Below are positions 26,469-34,761 of a stretch of 64,000 bases of DNA, one piece after another. A program made the translations under genes and the position numbers. A model generated the notes under the pieces. It ran no database searches, was not told the origin of the DNA, and saw only the letters and a list, made by a program, of their open reading frames with translations. This stretch comes from Chryseobacterium sp. BLS98 (lineage in GTDB: Bacteria > Bacteroidota > Bacteroidia > Flavobacteriales > Weeksellaceae). Where the stretch lies: positions 434,001-498,000 of the forward strand of contig NZ_LFNF01000003.1 in assembly GCF_001045445.1 (NCBI RefSeq), in the 5' to 3' direction. Position 1 is the first letter of the stretch, and each line of letters starts with the position of its first letter.

Positions 26469-26732
26469 ATGATGAGAAAAATTGAAATTTTCTCCGCACT
26501 AATTATTTTACTTGGAATTATATTCTATTATTGGATATTGGAAAATCATTTTTCCGGTAGGAAAATAGTACTTTCTGTATTAATTATTTTAAATATTATT
26601 GGCCTTATAGTTAATATTAAACATTTTTATTCTTTTAGAAAAGGTACTTATGTATCGTATATTGGATATCTTGCAACAATAGCTTTTATGGCCATTACAA
26701 TGATGCTGCAGCTTTTAGAACTAGTTAAATAA
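26469..26732 (+). CDS. Small membrane protein of unknown function
   Basis: 87 residues with three hydrophobic segments (about 7-24, 32-50 and 61-84) and short basic loops. Starts at ATGATG; either Met may be used. It lies 3 bp after the preceding AT-rich gene, so the two are co-transcribed. No family recognised. Confidence 0.6.
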   Translation: MMRKIEIFSALIILLGIIFYYWILENHFSGRKIVLSVLIILNIIGLIVNIKHFYSFRKGTYVSYIGYLATIAFMAITMMLQLLELVK

Positions 26733-26738
26733 TAGCTC

Positions 26739-27599
26739 TTAATTCCGTACCTCAATATTCTTCAAATGCTTTTTCCTGAATTCTGAAGGTGTTTCACCAG
26801 TATGTTGCTTGAACAATTTATTAAAATACGACAGGCTTTCAAAACCCACCTGAAAACAAACCTCCGTTACAGAATAATCTTTCAATAAGAATATTTTAGC
26901 CTGGCTGATCCTGTAATTGTTAACAAAATCGGTGAAAGTCATATTCGTCTGCTTTTTAAAATAACGGCAGAAAGCCGGAGTGCTGAGGCTTACAATCTTG
27001 GCAATTTCGTTGACATTTGGTTTTTTATCATAATTTCCATGAATGTAATCGTAGATGGTTCCCATTCTGATCTTATCGTTCAGGAACCATTTTATCCTCG
27101 TGTCCTCTTTGTTAAGTTCCTTTACTTCGTCCGAATCGGCAAGAATCTGGAGGATTTCTATCAGTCCTATCAGAGAATCAAAAGAACCTTTATCCTTTAT
27201 GTCATGAAGTTTTTCAATAACGGTACTTTTGGTTTCTCCAGAAAATGAAAGCCCCAGGTAGGATCTTTCCAGAAGTTTTTTAATGTTTTCAAATTCAGGA
27301 ACGGGAAGAATAGTATTCTGAAGGAAATTTTCTCTCATCTGTAATACCAATTGCCTGCATTCTGTCTGAATGCCATAATCAAAATTAAGATGAGGTACGT
27401 TGGAGCCTATCAGAACCAGATCACTTTCTGTAAAAACGGAAATATCCCGTCCTACGTGCCGTATTCCATTGATTGCTTCTACATAAACAAGCTCTATTTC
27501 CGGGTGATGATGCCAGAAAAAGCAGTTTTTCAAAGAAGGTGAAAAAAGCTTGAAAGACTTCCCGTCTTCAAACTCAATAATTTCTTTCTGAATCTTCAT
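26739..27599 (-). CDS. AraC-family transcriptional regulator
   Basis: A 286-residue regulator. The N-terminal part is a cupin-like sensor (FWHHHPEIELVYVEAINGIRHVG). The C-terminal part has two helix-turn-helix units of the AraC type: NVNEIAKIVSLSTPAFCRYFKKQTNMTF, then VTEVCFQVGFESLSYFNKLFK and TPSEFRKKH. It is divergent from an MFS exporter gene across 196 bp, which suggests control of that gene. Confidence 0.9.
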   Translation of the reverse strand: MKIQKEIIEFEDGKSFKLFSPSLKNCFFWHHHPEIELVYVEAINGIRHVGRDISVFTESDLVLIGSNVPHLNFDYGIQTECRQLVLQMRENFLQNTILPVPEFENIKKLLERSYLGLSFSGETKSTVIEKLHDIKDKGSFDSLIGLIEILQILADSDEVKELNKEDTRIKWFLNDKIRMGTIYDYIHGNYDKKPNVNEIAKIVSLSTPAFCRYFKKQTNMTFTDFVNNYRISQAKIFLLKDYSVTEVCFQVGFESLSYFNKLFKQHTGETPSEFRKKHLKNIEVRN

Positions 27600-27795
27600 C
27601 CTGTTCTCATTTGATTGTTTCTGATTTTAAAAATACATAAAAAGGTTAATACGGAGCAAATTATGATCATTTCAAGAGAAGTAAAAAACAATATTTCTGT
27701 CGAATTTTGCATTTTCAAACTAAAATAGAGTCCCGCGTCTTTATTTTTTAGAAAAATCACTAAAAAAATTAATTCGAAAAAGAAGTTTACTGACA

Positions 27796-28998
27796 ATGAA
27801 GATTGATAAAAGAATAATACCGCTGGCTATAGGCGGTCTTGGAATAGGAACTACAGAGTTTACCGTAATGGGGCTGCTTCCTGATATTGCCAATACCTTA
27901 AAGATTACCATTCCTGAAGCCGGTCACCTGATTTCGGCTTACGCGATGGGAGTTGTGATCGGAGCTCCGATCCTGATCGGGTATTCGGTGAAATTTCCAC
28001 CTAAGAAAGTACTGATGGTTTTGATGATCCTTTTTACACTTTTCAACGGACTTTCTGCGGTAGCTCCTGATTATACGACCATGCTGATCATCAGGTTTAT
28101 GTCCGGGCTTCCTCACGGGGCATTTTTCGGTGTAGGAACGGTGGTTGCAGCCAGGATGGCCGGAAAAGGAAAAGAGGCTTTTTACATATCTTTAATGTTT
28201 ACAGGACTTACGATAGCCAACCTGATCATGGTTCCACTGGTTACCTATATCGGTCATGCTTATCATTGGAGACTGTATTTTGCAATTGTAGCATTCATCG
28301 GACTTTTTGCCATATTGTTTCTTAAATTATGGCTTCCTGCCACAGAGGCCAACCAGGATACCCACTTTCTGGAGGAACTTAAATTTCTTAAAAACAAACA
28401 GTCGTGGCTGGTTTTAGGAATTACGGCAATTGGGTTCGGGGGACTTTTCACATGGCTCAGCTATATCACGCCTTTAATGACAATAGTAGCAGGAATTCAG
28501 GCTAATCAGATGGCTTACGTGATGATCCTGGCAGGGGCGGGAATGGTTGTTGGAAATCTGGCCGGAGGATTTATTTCTGACCGGCTGGGACCTGAAAAAA
28601 CATGTGTACTGTTAATCTTCCTGATGATGATTGCTCTTGCAGGTGTATTTTTCTTTGCAGACCATCAGAATATGGCGCTTATCCTGACCTTTGTATGCGG
28701 GGCATTGTCTATGTCTGTTGCCGCACCTATTAACATCATGATGATGAAGGCTGCTCCTAAAAGTGAAATGATGGCTGCAGCATTTATGCAGGCGGCTTTT
28801 AATATTGCTAATGCGATGGGTGCATTTTTAGGGGGAATTCCTTTGGAATACGGGTTTTCATTCAAATATCCTTCATTGGTAGGAGTAGGGATGACGTTCA
28901 TTGGCCTGGCAATAAGCCTGCGATACAGATATCTGTACGGTAAAGGAGCTCCTGACAGTGACGATGCAGTTGTAGAATGTATTCCGTGCGATAAATAG
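27796..28998 (+). CDS. MFS transporter, AraJ/drug-efflux type
   Basis: A 400-residue inner-membrane protein with about twelve helices. It opens with IGGLGIGTTEFTVMGLLPDIA, the start typical of AraJ and related sugar or drug exporters, and has the motif MSGLPHGAFFGVGTVVAARM in helix 4. An acidic and cysteine-containing tail (DSDDAVVECIPCDK) is short and unusual. The divergent AraC regulator probably governs it. The substrate cannot be deduced. Confidence 0.88.
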   Translation: MKIDKRIIPLAIGGLGIGTTEFTVMGLLPDIANTLKITIPEAGHLISAYAMGVVIGAPILIGYSVKFPPKKVLMVLMILFTLFNGLSAVAPDYTTMLIIRFMSGLPHGAFFGVGTVVAARMAGKGKEAFYISLMFTGLTIANLIMVPLVTYIGHAYHWRLYFAIVAFIGLFAILFLKLWLPATEANQDTHFLEELKFLKNKQSWLVLGITAIGFGGLFTWLSYITPLMTIVAGIQANQMAYVMILAGAGMVVGNLAGGFISDRLGPEKTCVLLIFLMMIALAGVFFFADHQNMALILTFVCGALSMSVAAPINIMMMKAAPKSEMMAAAFMQAAFNIANAMGAFLGGIPLEYGFSFKYPSLVGVGMTFIGLAISLRYRYLYGKGAPDSDDAVVECIPCDK

Positions 28999-29026
28999 AA
29001 GCCTGCGTTGAAAACTTTTAAATACA

Positions 29027-29065
29027 AAAGAGCCTTTGTTCAATAGTAAACAAAGGCTCTTTCTT
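29027..29065. terminator. Bidirectional terminator after the MFS gene
   Basis: A perfect 14-bp stem (29027-29040 with 29049-29062) between two convergent genes, with A and T tracts at its ends. Confidence 0.85.
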
Positions 29066-29078
29066 TATTAAAGTAATG

Positions 29079-29459
29079 CTAAACTTCTACTTCATTACCG
29101 TTTTTACACCAATAAAGCGCATTATACAAATTTTCTTTAGGGAAAGATTTAAACTCTCCCGGCATCAGAACACTGAATATATCTGTAAAGTTCTGTACCC
29201 CTTCTTTGTCTGTAACAATAGCTGTACGGTTCCATTTTGTAAGGTTCTGTAACCCTAAAAATGCATCTTTAAGCCATGCTCCCATGGTAAAATTATCCAG
29301 ATCAGTATCCAAATACAATAAGTAATTCAGTTCACCAAACTGATCTACCTTTTCTTTTACATGAGGAATGACAAGGTTGTCAAAATCTTCTTTAGTCACT
29401 TCTCCGGTCGCATTGAATGCCGCAACATTTTCCGGAGCTTCTGGAATAATCGTTATCAT
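29079..29459 (-). CDS. SpoIIAA/STAS-like protein
   Basis: About 126 residues from the Met at 29459 (MITIIPEAPENVAAF). It resembles the SpoIIAA-like family in its order of strands: VAAFNATGEVTKEDFDNLV, YLLYLDTDLDNFTMGAW, NRTAIVTDKEGVQN and an ending in AYLWCKN-type residues (ALYWCKNG). Members are cytoplasmic and of unsettled role. An upstream in-frame start would add 20 residues without family resemblance. Transcribed alone. Confidence 0.7.
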   Translation of the reverse strand: MITIIPEAPENVAAFNATGEVTKEDFDNLVIPHVKEKVDQFGELNYLLYLDTDLDNFTMGAWLKDAFLGLQNLTKWNRTAIVTDKEGVQNFTDIFSVLMPGEFKSFPKENLYNALYWCKNGNEVEV

Positions 29460-29571
29460 AGTAATTATTTTAGTGGTTGGATTAAAACTGGGTACAATAA
29501 TTGCACCACAAATTGGCAAAAAATAGTTAAAATACTTATAAATGTTATTATTTTAAATGTAATATTCAATT

Positions 29572-30777
29572 ATGGATCTAAAATCGAATGAACCTTTCTG
29601 GCTTTTAAAAAACGGGTTAACAGCTTCGTATCCGTCCCTGAAATCCAACGAAGAATGTGATGTGTTAATTATAGGCGGAGGCATTACCGGAAGCCTGATT
29701 GCCCATCAAATGATCAGTGATGGCTATAAAACCATCCTGATTGATAAACGGGAGGTTTGTAACGGAAGTACTTCTGCAACCACTTCAATGCTGCAGTACG
29801 AAATAGATGTTCCTCTCTATGAACTTACCGGACTGATAGGGGAAAAAGGGGCAGTGGAAAGTTACAGAGCCTGTTCAGATGCTATTGATATTCTTGAAAA
29901 GCTTACAAAAACAATCAGATCCGATGCCGGCTTTAAACGGAAAAAGTCTTTGTATTTTGCTTCAAAAAAGAAGGATGTAAATTGGCTTAAAAAGGAATAT
30001 GAAGCCAGGAAAAATGCAGGATTTAAGGTTAAATGGCTGAATGCAGACCAAATTGTAAAGCAGTTCGGATTTGAAAATACCTATGGCGGCATTGTATCCG
30101 GTCAGGGAGCCAGTATTGATGCCTTTAAATTTGCTCATGATCTGTTTGGATACAATATAAAAAAGGGACTGAAAATCTTCGATAAAACTGAAATGAAAAA
30201 AGTGGAATACCATAAAGGTTTTAATCTGGTGACGGTAGACAGCGGTTTCCAGATCAAAGCAAAAAAGGTAATTTATTGTATTGGTTACGAAAGCAAAAAC
30301 CTGCTGAAAGAGAAATTTGTCAATTTAAAAAGTACCTATGCAATCGTTTCGGAAATAGATGTCGATACATTCAAAAATATAGACAATACATTGGTCTGGA
30401 ATACGGATGACCCTTATATTTATATGCGGACAACAGATGACGGAAGGCTCCTGATAGGCGGCGGTGACGAAGATTTTTATGATGCTGAAAAACGCGATGT
30501 TCTTCTGAGTAAAAAGGAAAAGGAAATCCTGAAAACGTTGAAAAAAATAAAACCTGATTATCATTTCTATACAGATTTTGTCTGGGCCGGAACTTTTGGA
30601 GAGACCAAAGACGGGCTGCCTTATATTGGTGAGCATAAAAAGTTTAAGAATTCTTACTTCGTCCTGGGATTTGGAGGAAACGGGATTACTTTCTCAGTAA
30701 CTGGAATGGAAATGGCTTCCCGATTCATGAAAAACAAAAAACATCTTTTGTCAGAGTATTTTAAATTTGGAAGATAG
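29572..30777 (+). CDS. FAD-dependent oxidoreductase (DAO family)
   Basis: A 401-residue flavoprotein. The Rossmann motif is VLIIGGGITGSLIAHQM (about residues 28-44), followed by ILIDKREV. A second nucleotide-contact region is VIYCIGYESKNL, and the C-terminal FAD contact is LGFGGNGITFS. Similar proteins often carry a C-terminal Rieske domain; none is present here. The substrate may be an amine or amino acid, but that is a guess. Divergent from the SpoIIAA-like gene. Confidence 0.85.
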   Translation: MDLKSNEPFWLLKNGLTASYPSLKSNEECDVLIIGGGITGSLIAHQMISDGYKTILIDKREVCNGSTSATTSMLQYEIDVPLYELTGLIGEKGAVESYRACSDAIDILEKLTKTIRSDAGFKRKKSLYFASKKKDVNWLKKEYEARKNAGFKVKWLNADQIVKQFGFENTYGGIVSGQGASIDAFKFAHDLFGYNIKKGLKIFDKTEMKKVEYHKGFNLVTVDSGFQIKAKKVIYCIGYESKNLLKEKFVNLKSTYAIVSEIDVDTFKNIDNTLVWNTDDPYIYMRTTDDGRLLIGGGDEDFYDAEKRDVLLSKKEKEILKTLKKIKPDYHFYTDFVWAGTFGETKDGLPYIGEHKKFKNSYFVLGFGGNGITFSVTGMEMASRFMKNKKHLLSEYFKFGR

Positions 30778-30817
30778 GCAGATAGGGCAGGTGGCTGAGG
30801 CACTCGAAGCCACCAAT

Positions 30818-31402
30818 TTACTTTTTATTGTTGGGATTGAAATACCTTTTTTTCAGCCTGCTTAATGAAACAGGATGCATGCCCAGATAAGTGGCCAGAT
30901 CTTTAGATTTTACCCGTAAAATTAATCTGGAATTCTGGCTGAGTAAATGGAGGTATCTTTTTTCAGGAGTTAAATGTAGAAAAGCAGAAAAATTAAGATA
31001 AATTTCCTTCGCAGTATTCTTCCAAAACATTAAAAGCAGTGTTGAAATATGGGGATATTCATTAATAACATTTTCCAGATCATTATAATTGAATAAAAAC
31101 ACTGTGGTTTCTTCCAGGGTTTCATAGGTAAGTGATGAAGGGCGTTTCTGCATCAAAACCTCCAGCGAGCCATAAACACTATTTTCATGAAAAAACCAGA
31201 CTGTTTTGTTATTTTTATCATAAGCACGTATTAATCCTCTTTCAATAATGCCTACATACTCTGTTTGTTCCCCTTTATATAATACTATTTTATTGGCGGG
31301 GTAATTTATTATTTTTACCATCGCTAACAGTTTCTGTTTATCATTTTCATCTAAATATTTATTTTGCTCAAAATAGATTTTTATAAATTCATCGTAATCC
31401 AT
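30818..31402 (-). CDS. Crp/Fnr-family regulator
   Basis: A 194-residue protein with an N-terminal cyclic-nucleotide-binding-like barrel (LYKGEQTEYVGIIERGLIRAY, VYGSLEVLM) and a C-terminal helix-turn-helix (LRVKSKDLATYLGMHPVSLSRLKKRY). No cysteines are positioned for an Fnr-type iron-sulfur cluster. It is the common flavobacterial small Crp-type regulator. A secreted protein gene lies divergently upstream. Confidence 0.88.
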   Translation of the reverse strand: MDYDEFIKIYFEQNKYLDENDKQKLLAMVKIINYPANKIVLYKGEQTEYVGIIERGLIRAYDKNNKTVWFFHENSVYGSLEVLMQKRPSSLTYETLEETTVFLFNYNDLENVINEYPHISTLLLMFWKNTAKEIYLNFSAFLHLTPEKRYLHLLSQNSRLILRVKSKDLATYLGMHPVSLSRLKKRYFNPNNKK

Positions 31403-31597
31403 ACCGTGTTTTTTAATTAGGAATTTATAAATTATTATTCGATTTATTTAGACAATAAATGTAGATTTAATTCTATAATTAACATTTGTTAATTAGTGAG
31501 TTAACGTTGGATAATAAGTCACTGTTTTTTGAATTTACTTTAAATGTATTCTACCTCTAAAATCTAAATTTGCTTCATAATACAAATCATAAAGATT

Positions 31598-32284
31598 ATG
31601 AAAAGCAAAAGAAAAATTTTAGTATTGCTGTTTTTTTTATTAGCAGCAAAAGTTTGGTCCCAGATCGGTATAAATACAGAAAATCCAACGGCAATGCTGG
31701 ATGTAAATGGTAATTTGAGACTTCGCGTGGCAGAAAAATGTGTAGAAGCAGCCTGTACAGATTCTCTTTTGGTAAGAAACAGCGGCGGGTATGTTCAGAC
31801 AGTTTCAAGAGATCAGATATTGAATGCAGGTGGAAGATCCTATGTTTCAGGTACCGGAGCAGATCCCACGATTCCCTTGGTTGTTATTGCAGGGTTTACC
31901 AACTGGCTAAAGATAGCATTTGATAAAGAGCTTATAGACGAGCATAATGATTTCAATATCTCCAACAATACATTTACAGCACCAAAAGATGGAATTTATG
32001 GTGTGCATGTACAGATAAAGGCTTCAACCCTTATTTCTGCAGACGATCTGGGAGTAGGGATTTTTGTGAAGAAAGGAACTGCAGCGCCTGTATTAATGGC
32101 AGAAGAAAGTTATATAGTTGCAAGTGTCCTTTCGGTTAATGTGTCGCCGCCTGTAAGGAAGACCCAGACTATAGTCGCTTTGAATGCAGGAGATCAGATG
32201 TTCTTTGGCGTTAAAACAACACTTGTTTCTTTAAATTTAGTCTCAGGAGGTTCATCTCTCTTTAATATTTATCAGATAAAATAG
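31598..32284 (+). CDS. Secreted protein with possible C1q/TNF-like C-terminal domain
   Basis: A 228-residue exported protein (signal peptide ending near KVWSQ). The mature N-terminus, IGINTENPTAMLDVNGNLRLR, is a phrase common in Flavobacteriia surface proteins. The C-terminal 130 residues contain FNISNNTFTAPKDGIYGVHV, which strongly recalls the strand pattern of C1q-like domains. Two cysteines near residue 50 may form a disulfide. A TAAATTTG -7-like element lies at 31565-31572. Function unknown; a surface or matrix role is likely. Confidence 0.65.
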   Translation: MKSKRKILVLLFFLLAAKVWSQIGINTENPTAMLDVNGNLRLRVAEKCVEAACTDSLLVRNSGGYVQTVSRDQILNAGGRSYVSGTGADPTIPLVVIAGFTNWLKIAFDKELIDEHNDFNISNNTFTAPKDGIYGVHVQIKASTLISADDLGVGIFVKKGTAAPVLMAEESYIVASVLSVNVSPPVRKTQTIVALNAGDQMFFGVKTTLVSLNLVSGGSSLFNIYQIK

Positions 32285-32323
32285 AATATGAAGAAAACCT
32301 TTACTACATTGTAAACCTTAATG

Positions 32324-32357
32324 AAAAGCCGTTTCAATACTTTGAAACGGCTTTTTT
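32324..32357. terminator. Bidirectional terminator between the C1q-like and VWA genes
   Basis: A perfect 13-bp stem (AAAGCCGTTTCAA with its complement) around a 4-nt loop, with a T-run on each strand. Confidence 0.85.
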
Positions 32358-32358
32358 A

Positions 32359-33552
32359 TTACAAACTGTAGCCATTCTTTTTGGCCAGTTCTATCACAGA
32401 GTTTTCGATAGCTTTTCCCAGATCGTCAGAATCTGACGTACCTCGTTTCTTCATTTCGGCATCAATGTAATTCTGCCGTTTTTTAGATAACTCTTCAATC
32501 TCCTTCTGGATTTTTCCACGCTCTGCAGATTTTACAGCAACAGCCTTTTTGATCTCTTCCGTACTTTTGCCTTTCAGTTCGGCAGGAAGTGAATCTTCCT
32601 TCACCGTAGCGATGAAACCGGCATCTTTTTCAGCCTTGTCTACCAGATCCCAGTGATCATTTTTATAAGCATTTTTCTTAGACTTCGCCACGGTTCTTTC
32701 TACGTAATTGGATACTGACTGTACCTCAGCATTTCTATCCTGGGCAGCCTGTTTAAGTTTATATTCGGAACCGTGACTACCGTAGAAAATGTAAGTATCA
32801 TTTAATTTTGTGTTGCATTCTGAAATTCTCACATCATAAGGTGTTTCAATATAAATCACTTTCCTGTCGCTGTCGATATTGAAATATTTCCCTTCCCCTA
32901 ATGAAGCACCATTCTGCCAGAAAGTCTGGATTCCCTCATCCCTGCTTCCGCAGAAAATAGTATTGGTGTAGATATTTTTACTTTTAGCTTTGGAAATGAC
33001 TTCTTTATAATTTACCCTTCCCTGGTCAAACGGCTCATTGCCTGCAATGTAAATCAGTTTCATACTTTTTTCATTGCCGTCCCAGTTCAGGTTCATGGAG
33101 GCATCCCGGATTACAGCGCCGCAATATTCACTCCCTCCATTGGTTCTCAAAGCGAATAATTTCTCGGAAACCAAATCCAGGTCCTGGGTAAGAGGGGTTA
33201 CCTGACGGATATAGTTATCATCACGGATACCGTCGTTCCCGTACTCATACAGGGCAATTTCAATCTGGGGAGCCTGTCCGTTGTATTTCAGCGTGGTTAA
33301 GGTATTTACAATGTTCCACAGTCTCGATTTTGCCTGATCAATCAGCCCGTCCATACTGTTGGAAGTATCCAGGAGAAGGGCAACCTGAATTTTATTATCT
33401 TTTGAAGAGGCTGTCAGATCTTTCACAGAAGCATTTTGAATGAATGCCGTCATGTCTGCTGTATGGCTGTTTGAGCATCGGATGTCTGATAAGCTGCCGG
33501 AGCTTAAAAAAGCGGTACCTGCGGCCAGTGCTAAGATTTTTAAAGGAGTCAT
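32359..33552 (-). CDS. VWA domain-containing exported protein
   Basis: A 397-residue protein with an N-terminal signal-like segment. The von Willebrand A domain starts at about residue 52 with the metal-ion site DTSNSM in VALLLDTSNSMDGL, then continues through EIALYEYGN and a later acidic region. After about residue 250 comes a charged, lysine-rich helical tail. Likely periplasmic or surface-exposed and involved in protein binding. A paired ACTTGGTG site lies about 110 bp upstream, so it may belong to the LytTR regulon described here. Confidence 0.82.
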   Translation of the reverse strand: MTPLKILALAAGTAFLSSGSLSDIRCSNSHTADMTAFIQNASVKDLTASSKDNKIQVALLLDTSNSMDGLIDQAKSRLWNIVNTLTTLKYNGQAPQIEIALYEYGNDGIRDDNYIRQVTPLTQDLDLVSEKLFALRTNGGSEYCGAVIRDASMNLNWDGNEKSMKLIYIAGNEPFDQGRVNYKEVISKAKSKNIYTNTIFCGSRDEGIQTFWQNGASLGEGKYFNIDSDRKVIYIETPYDVRISECNTKLNDTYIFYGSHGSEYKLKQAAQDRNAEVQSVSNYVERTVAKSKKNAYKNDHWDLVDKAEKDAGFIATVKEDSLPAELKGKSTEEIKKAVAVKSAERGKIQKEIEELSKKRQNYIDAEMKKRGTSDSDDLGKAIENSVIELAKKNGYSL

Positions 33553-33626
33553 AATACTATTTTTTATTGGTTATCTCTTGTAATATTGAATCTGGGATTT
33601 TATCAGTTTCTTTCTATTTCCTGAAG

Positions 33627-33690
33627 TAAAATTATCTGTATTTACAGCTGAAAATCAGCAGACTTGGTGAAACCTTACTTTCACTTGGTG
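33627..33690 (-). promoter_or_regulatory. LytTR-type operator pair and promoter element for the VWA gene
   Basis: Read on the plus strand: ACTTGGTG at 33662-33669 and again at 33683-33690, 21 bp apart. On the minus strand they precede TAATTTTA (33627-33634) by exactly 27 nt. The element continues as ACTTCAG-like bases shared with the next promoter. Confidence 0.65.
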
Positions 33691-33756
33691 AGTTCAAAGA
33701 TCAGGGTGGAAAAAGAAAAAACAGCCCTTTCGGACTGTCTTTTAAATCTGTTAATT

Positions 33757-34431
33757 CTAAAGGATTTCGTATCTTGTTTTGATGCTGTATTTCAGTTTGA
33801 TATTCTCGATATTGTCAAAAGAAAAATCGACCGGGGCATCTGCTGCTTCCAGCTGTACATTTCTGAGGCTGCTTTTATAGGCTACAGGAAGAACTGTGTC
33901 GCTGGTGTAATCTTCAATTTCGATAACCTCCAGCGGGGCTCCTGCCTTTTTGCCCATACTTTCCAACAGGTAGTCTGCCTTTTCTTTAGCGGCTTTCAGA
34001 GCATTGATCTTAACTGTTTTTTTGAAATCTGCAATTTTAGTGTTTTTCACTTCTGCCACATTCAGATTGCTTACCCATTTTTGGTTCAGGTCTTCAAATA
34101 TTTTACTGATATTGGCTTTTGTACCCGCTTTGAACTGATAGCTTTTCGTGAATTTTCCATTCTTTGCATACACATTCTGATACATCGATTTAAATTTGAT
34201 GTCTTCATTCTTCACTCCGTCATTCTTCAATGTTTCGAACAGCTTTTTCTCATTATCTGCCAGATCATTCTTGTTATCCGCTTTAATGCCGATGTTGAAG
34301 ATGATTTCATCCGGCTCCACTTCCATTTCTGCAATACCTGTTACTTCAATGGCATTTTTCTTTACTTCCTGTGCATGCGCAAAACTTCCCAGGGTAAAGA
34401 TTCCGATCAATAAAAAATGTCTCAATTTCAT
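33757..34431 (-). CDS. SIMPL (DUF541) domain exported protein
   Basis: 224 residues from the Met at 34431 (MKLRHFLLIGIFTLGSFAHAQ, cleaved signal). The SIMPL domain begins IEVTGIAEMEVEPDE and includes LADNEKKLFETLKNDGV and the later KAAKEKADYLLESMGKK. Proteins of this family are periplasmic or outer-membrane associated and of uncertain role, some in stress resistance. An in-frame upstream extension has no signal peptide and passes through the operator, so it was rejected. The ACTTGGTG pair lies 60 bp upstream. Confidence 0.82.
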   Translation of the reverse strand: MKLRHFLLIGIFTLGSFAHAQEVKKNAIEVTGIAEMEVEPDEIIFNIGIKADNKNDLADNEKKLFETLKNDGVKNEDIKFKSMYQNVYAKNGKFTKSYQFKAGTKANISKIFEDLNQKWVSNLNVAEVKNTKIADFKKTVKINALKAAKEKADYLLESMGKKAGAPLEVIEIEDYTSDTVLPVAYKSSLRNVQLEAADAPVDFSFDNIENIKLKYSIKTRYEIL

Positions 34432-34455
34432 AATTTCTTGTTTTAAATTCTGAAG

Positions 34456-34519
34456 TAAAATTACCGCGATCCGGAACCCGAAAATGCGAGACTTGGTGAA
34501 ACAAGGTTTTGACTTGGTG
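34456..34519 (-). promoter_or_regulatory. LytTR-type operator pair and promoter element for the SIMPL gene
   Basis: ACTTGGTG at 34491-34498 and 34512-34519, 21 bp apart. On the minus strand the pair precedes TAATTTTA (34456-34463) by 27 nt, the same distance as at the VWA gene, with 14 bases of shared sequence around the element. Confidence 0.65.
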
Positions 34520-34675
34520 GATGGCTTAAAACAACAAACTTCAGCAGAAGACATTTTAACCATTAAGAAATTTTAAGTAATTAAGGATATTAAGGCAAGC
34601 TTTGCTTAAAATTTGAAATCAGAGGGGTTCGTTGAAAAATATAAACCGTTAATATTCTCATTTTTAATCCTCAGA

Positions 34676-34704
34676 ACTTGGTGAAACAGAGTTCTGACTT
34701 GGTA
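34676..34704 (+). promoter_or_regulatory. LytTR-type operator pair upstream of the kinase gene
   Basis: ACTTGGTG (34676-34683) and ACTTGGTA (34697-34704), 21 bp apart, ending 57 nt before the start codon. TTACTTTG at 34735-34742 may be the -7 element. Relative to the gene, the site faces the opposite way to the other two pairs. Confidence 0.6.
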
Positions 34705-34761
34705 AAGAGTAGATAAGGATACATAAAGTTTTACTTACTTTGCAGTAAAGATCCGAAATCC

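Noticed and set aside
27596..27796. 66-codon frame on the minus strand between the AraC and MFS genes
   Set aside because: It is very AT-driven (Phe/Ile-rich), has no family resemblance, and fills the divergent promoter region.
33664..34413. 249-codon open frame on the plus strand
   Set aside because: It lies opposite the SIMPL gene, which has a signal peptide and family motifs. The plus-strand translation is Cys/Phe-rich and looks like an antisense shadow.
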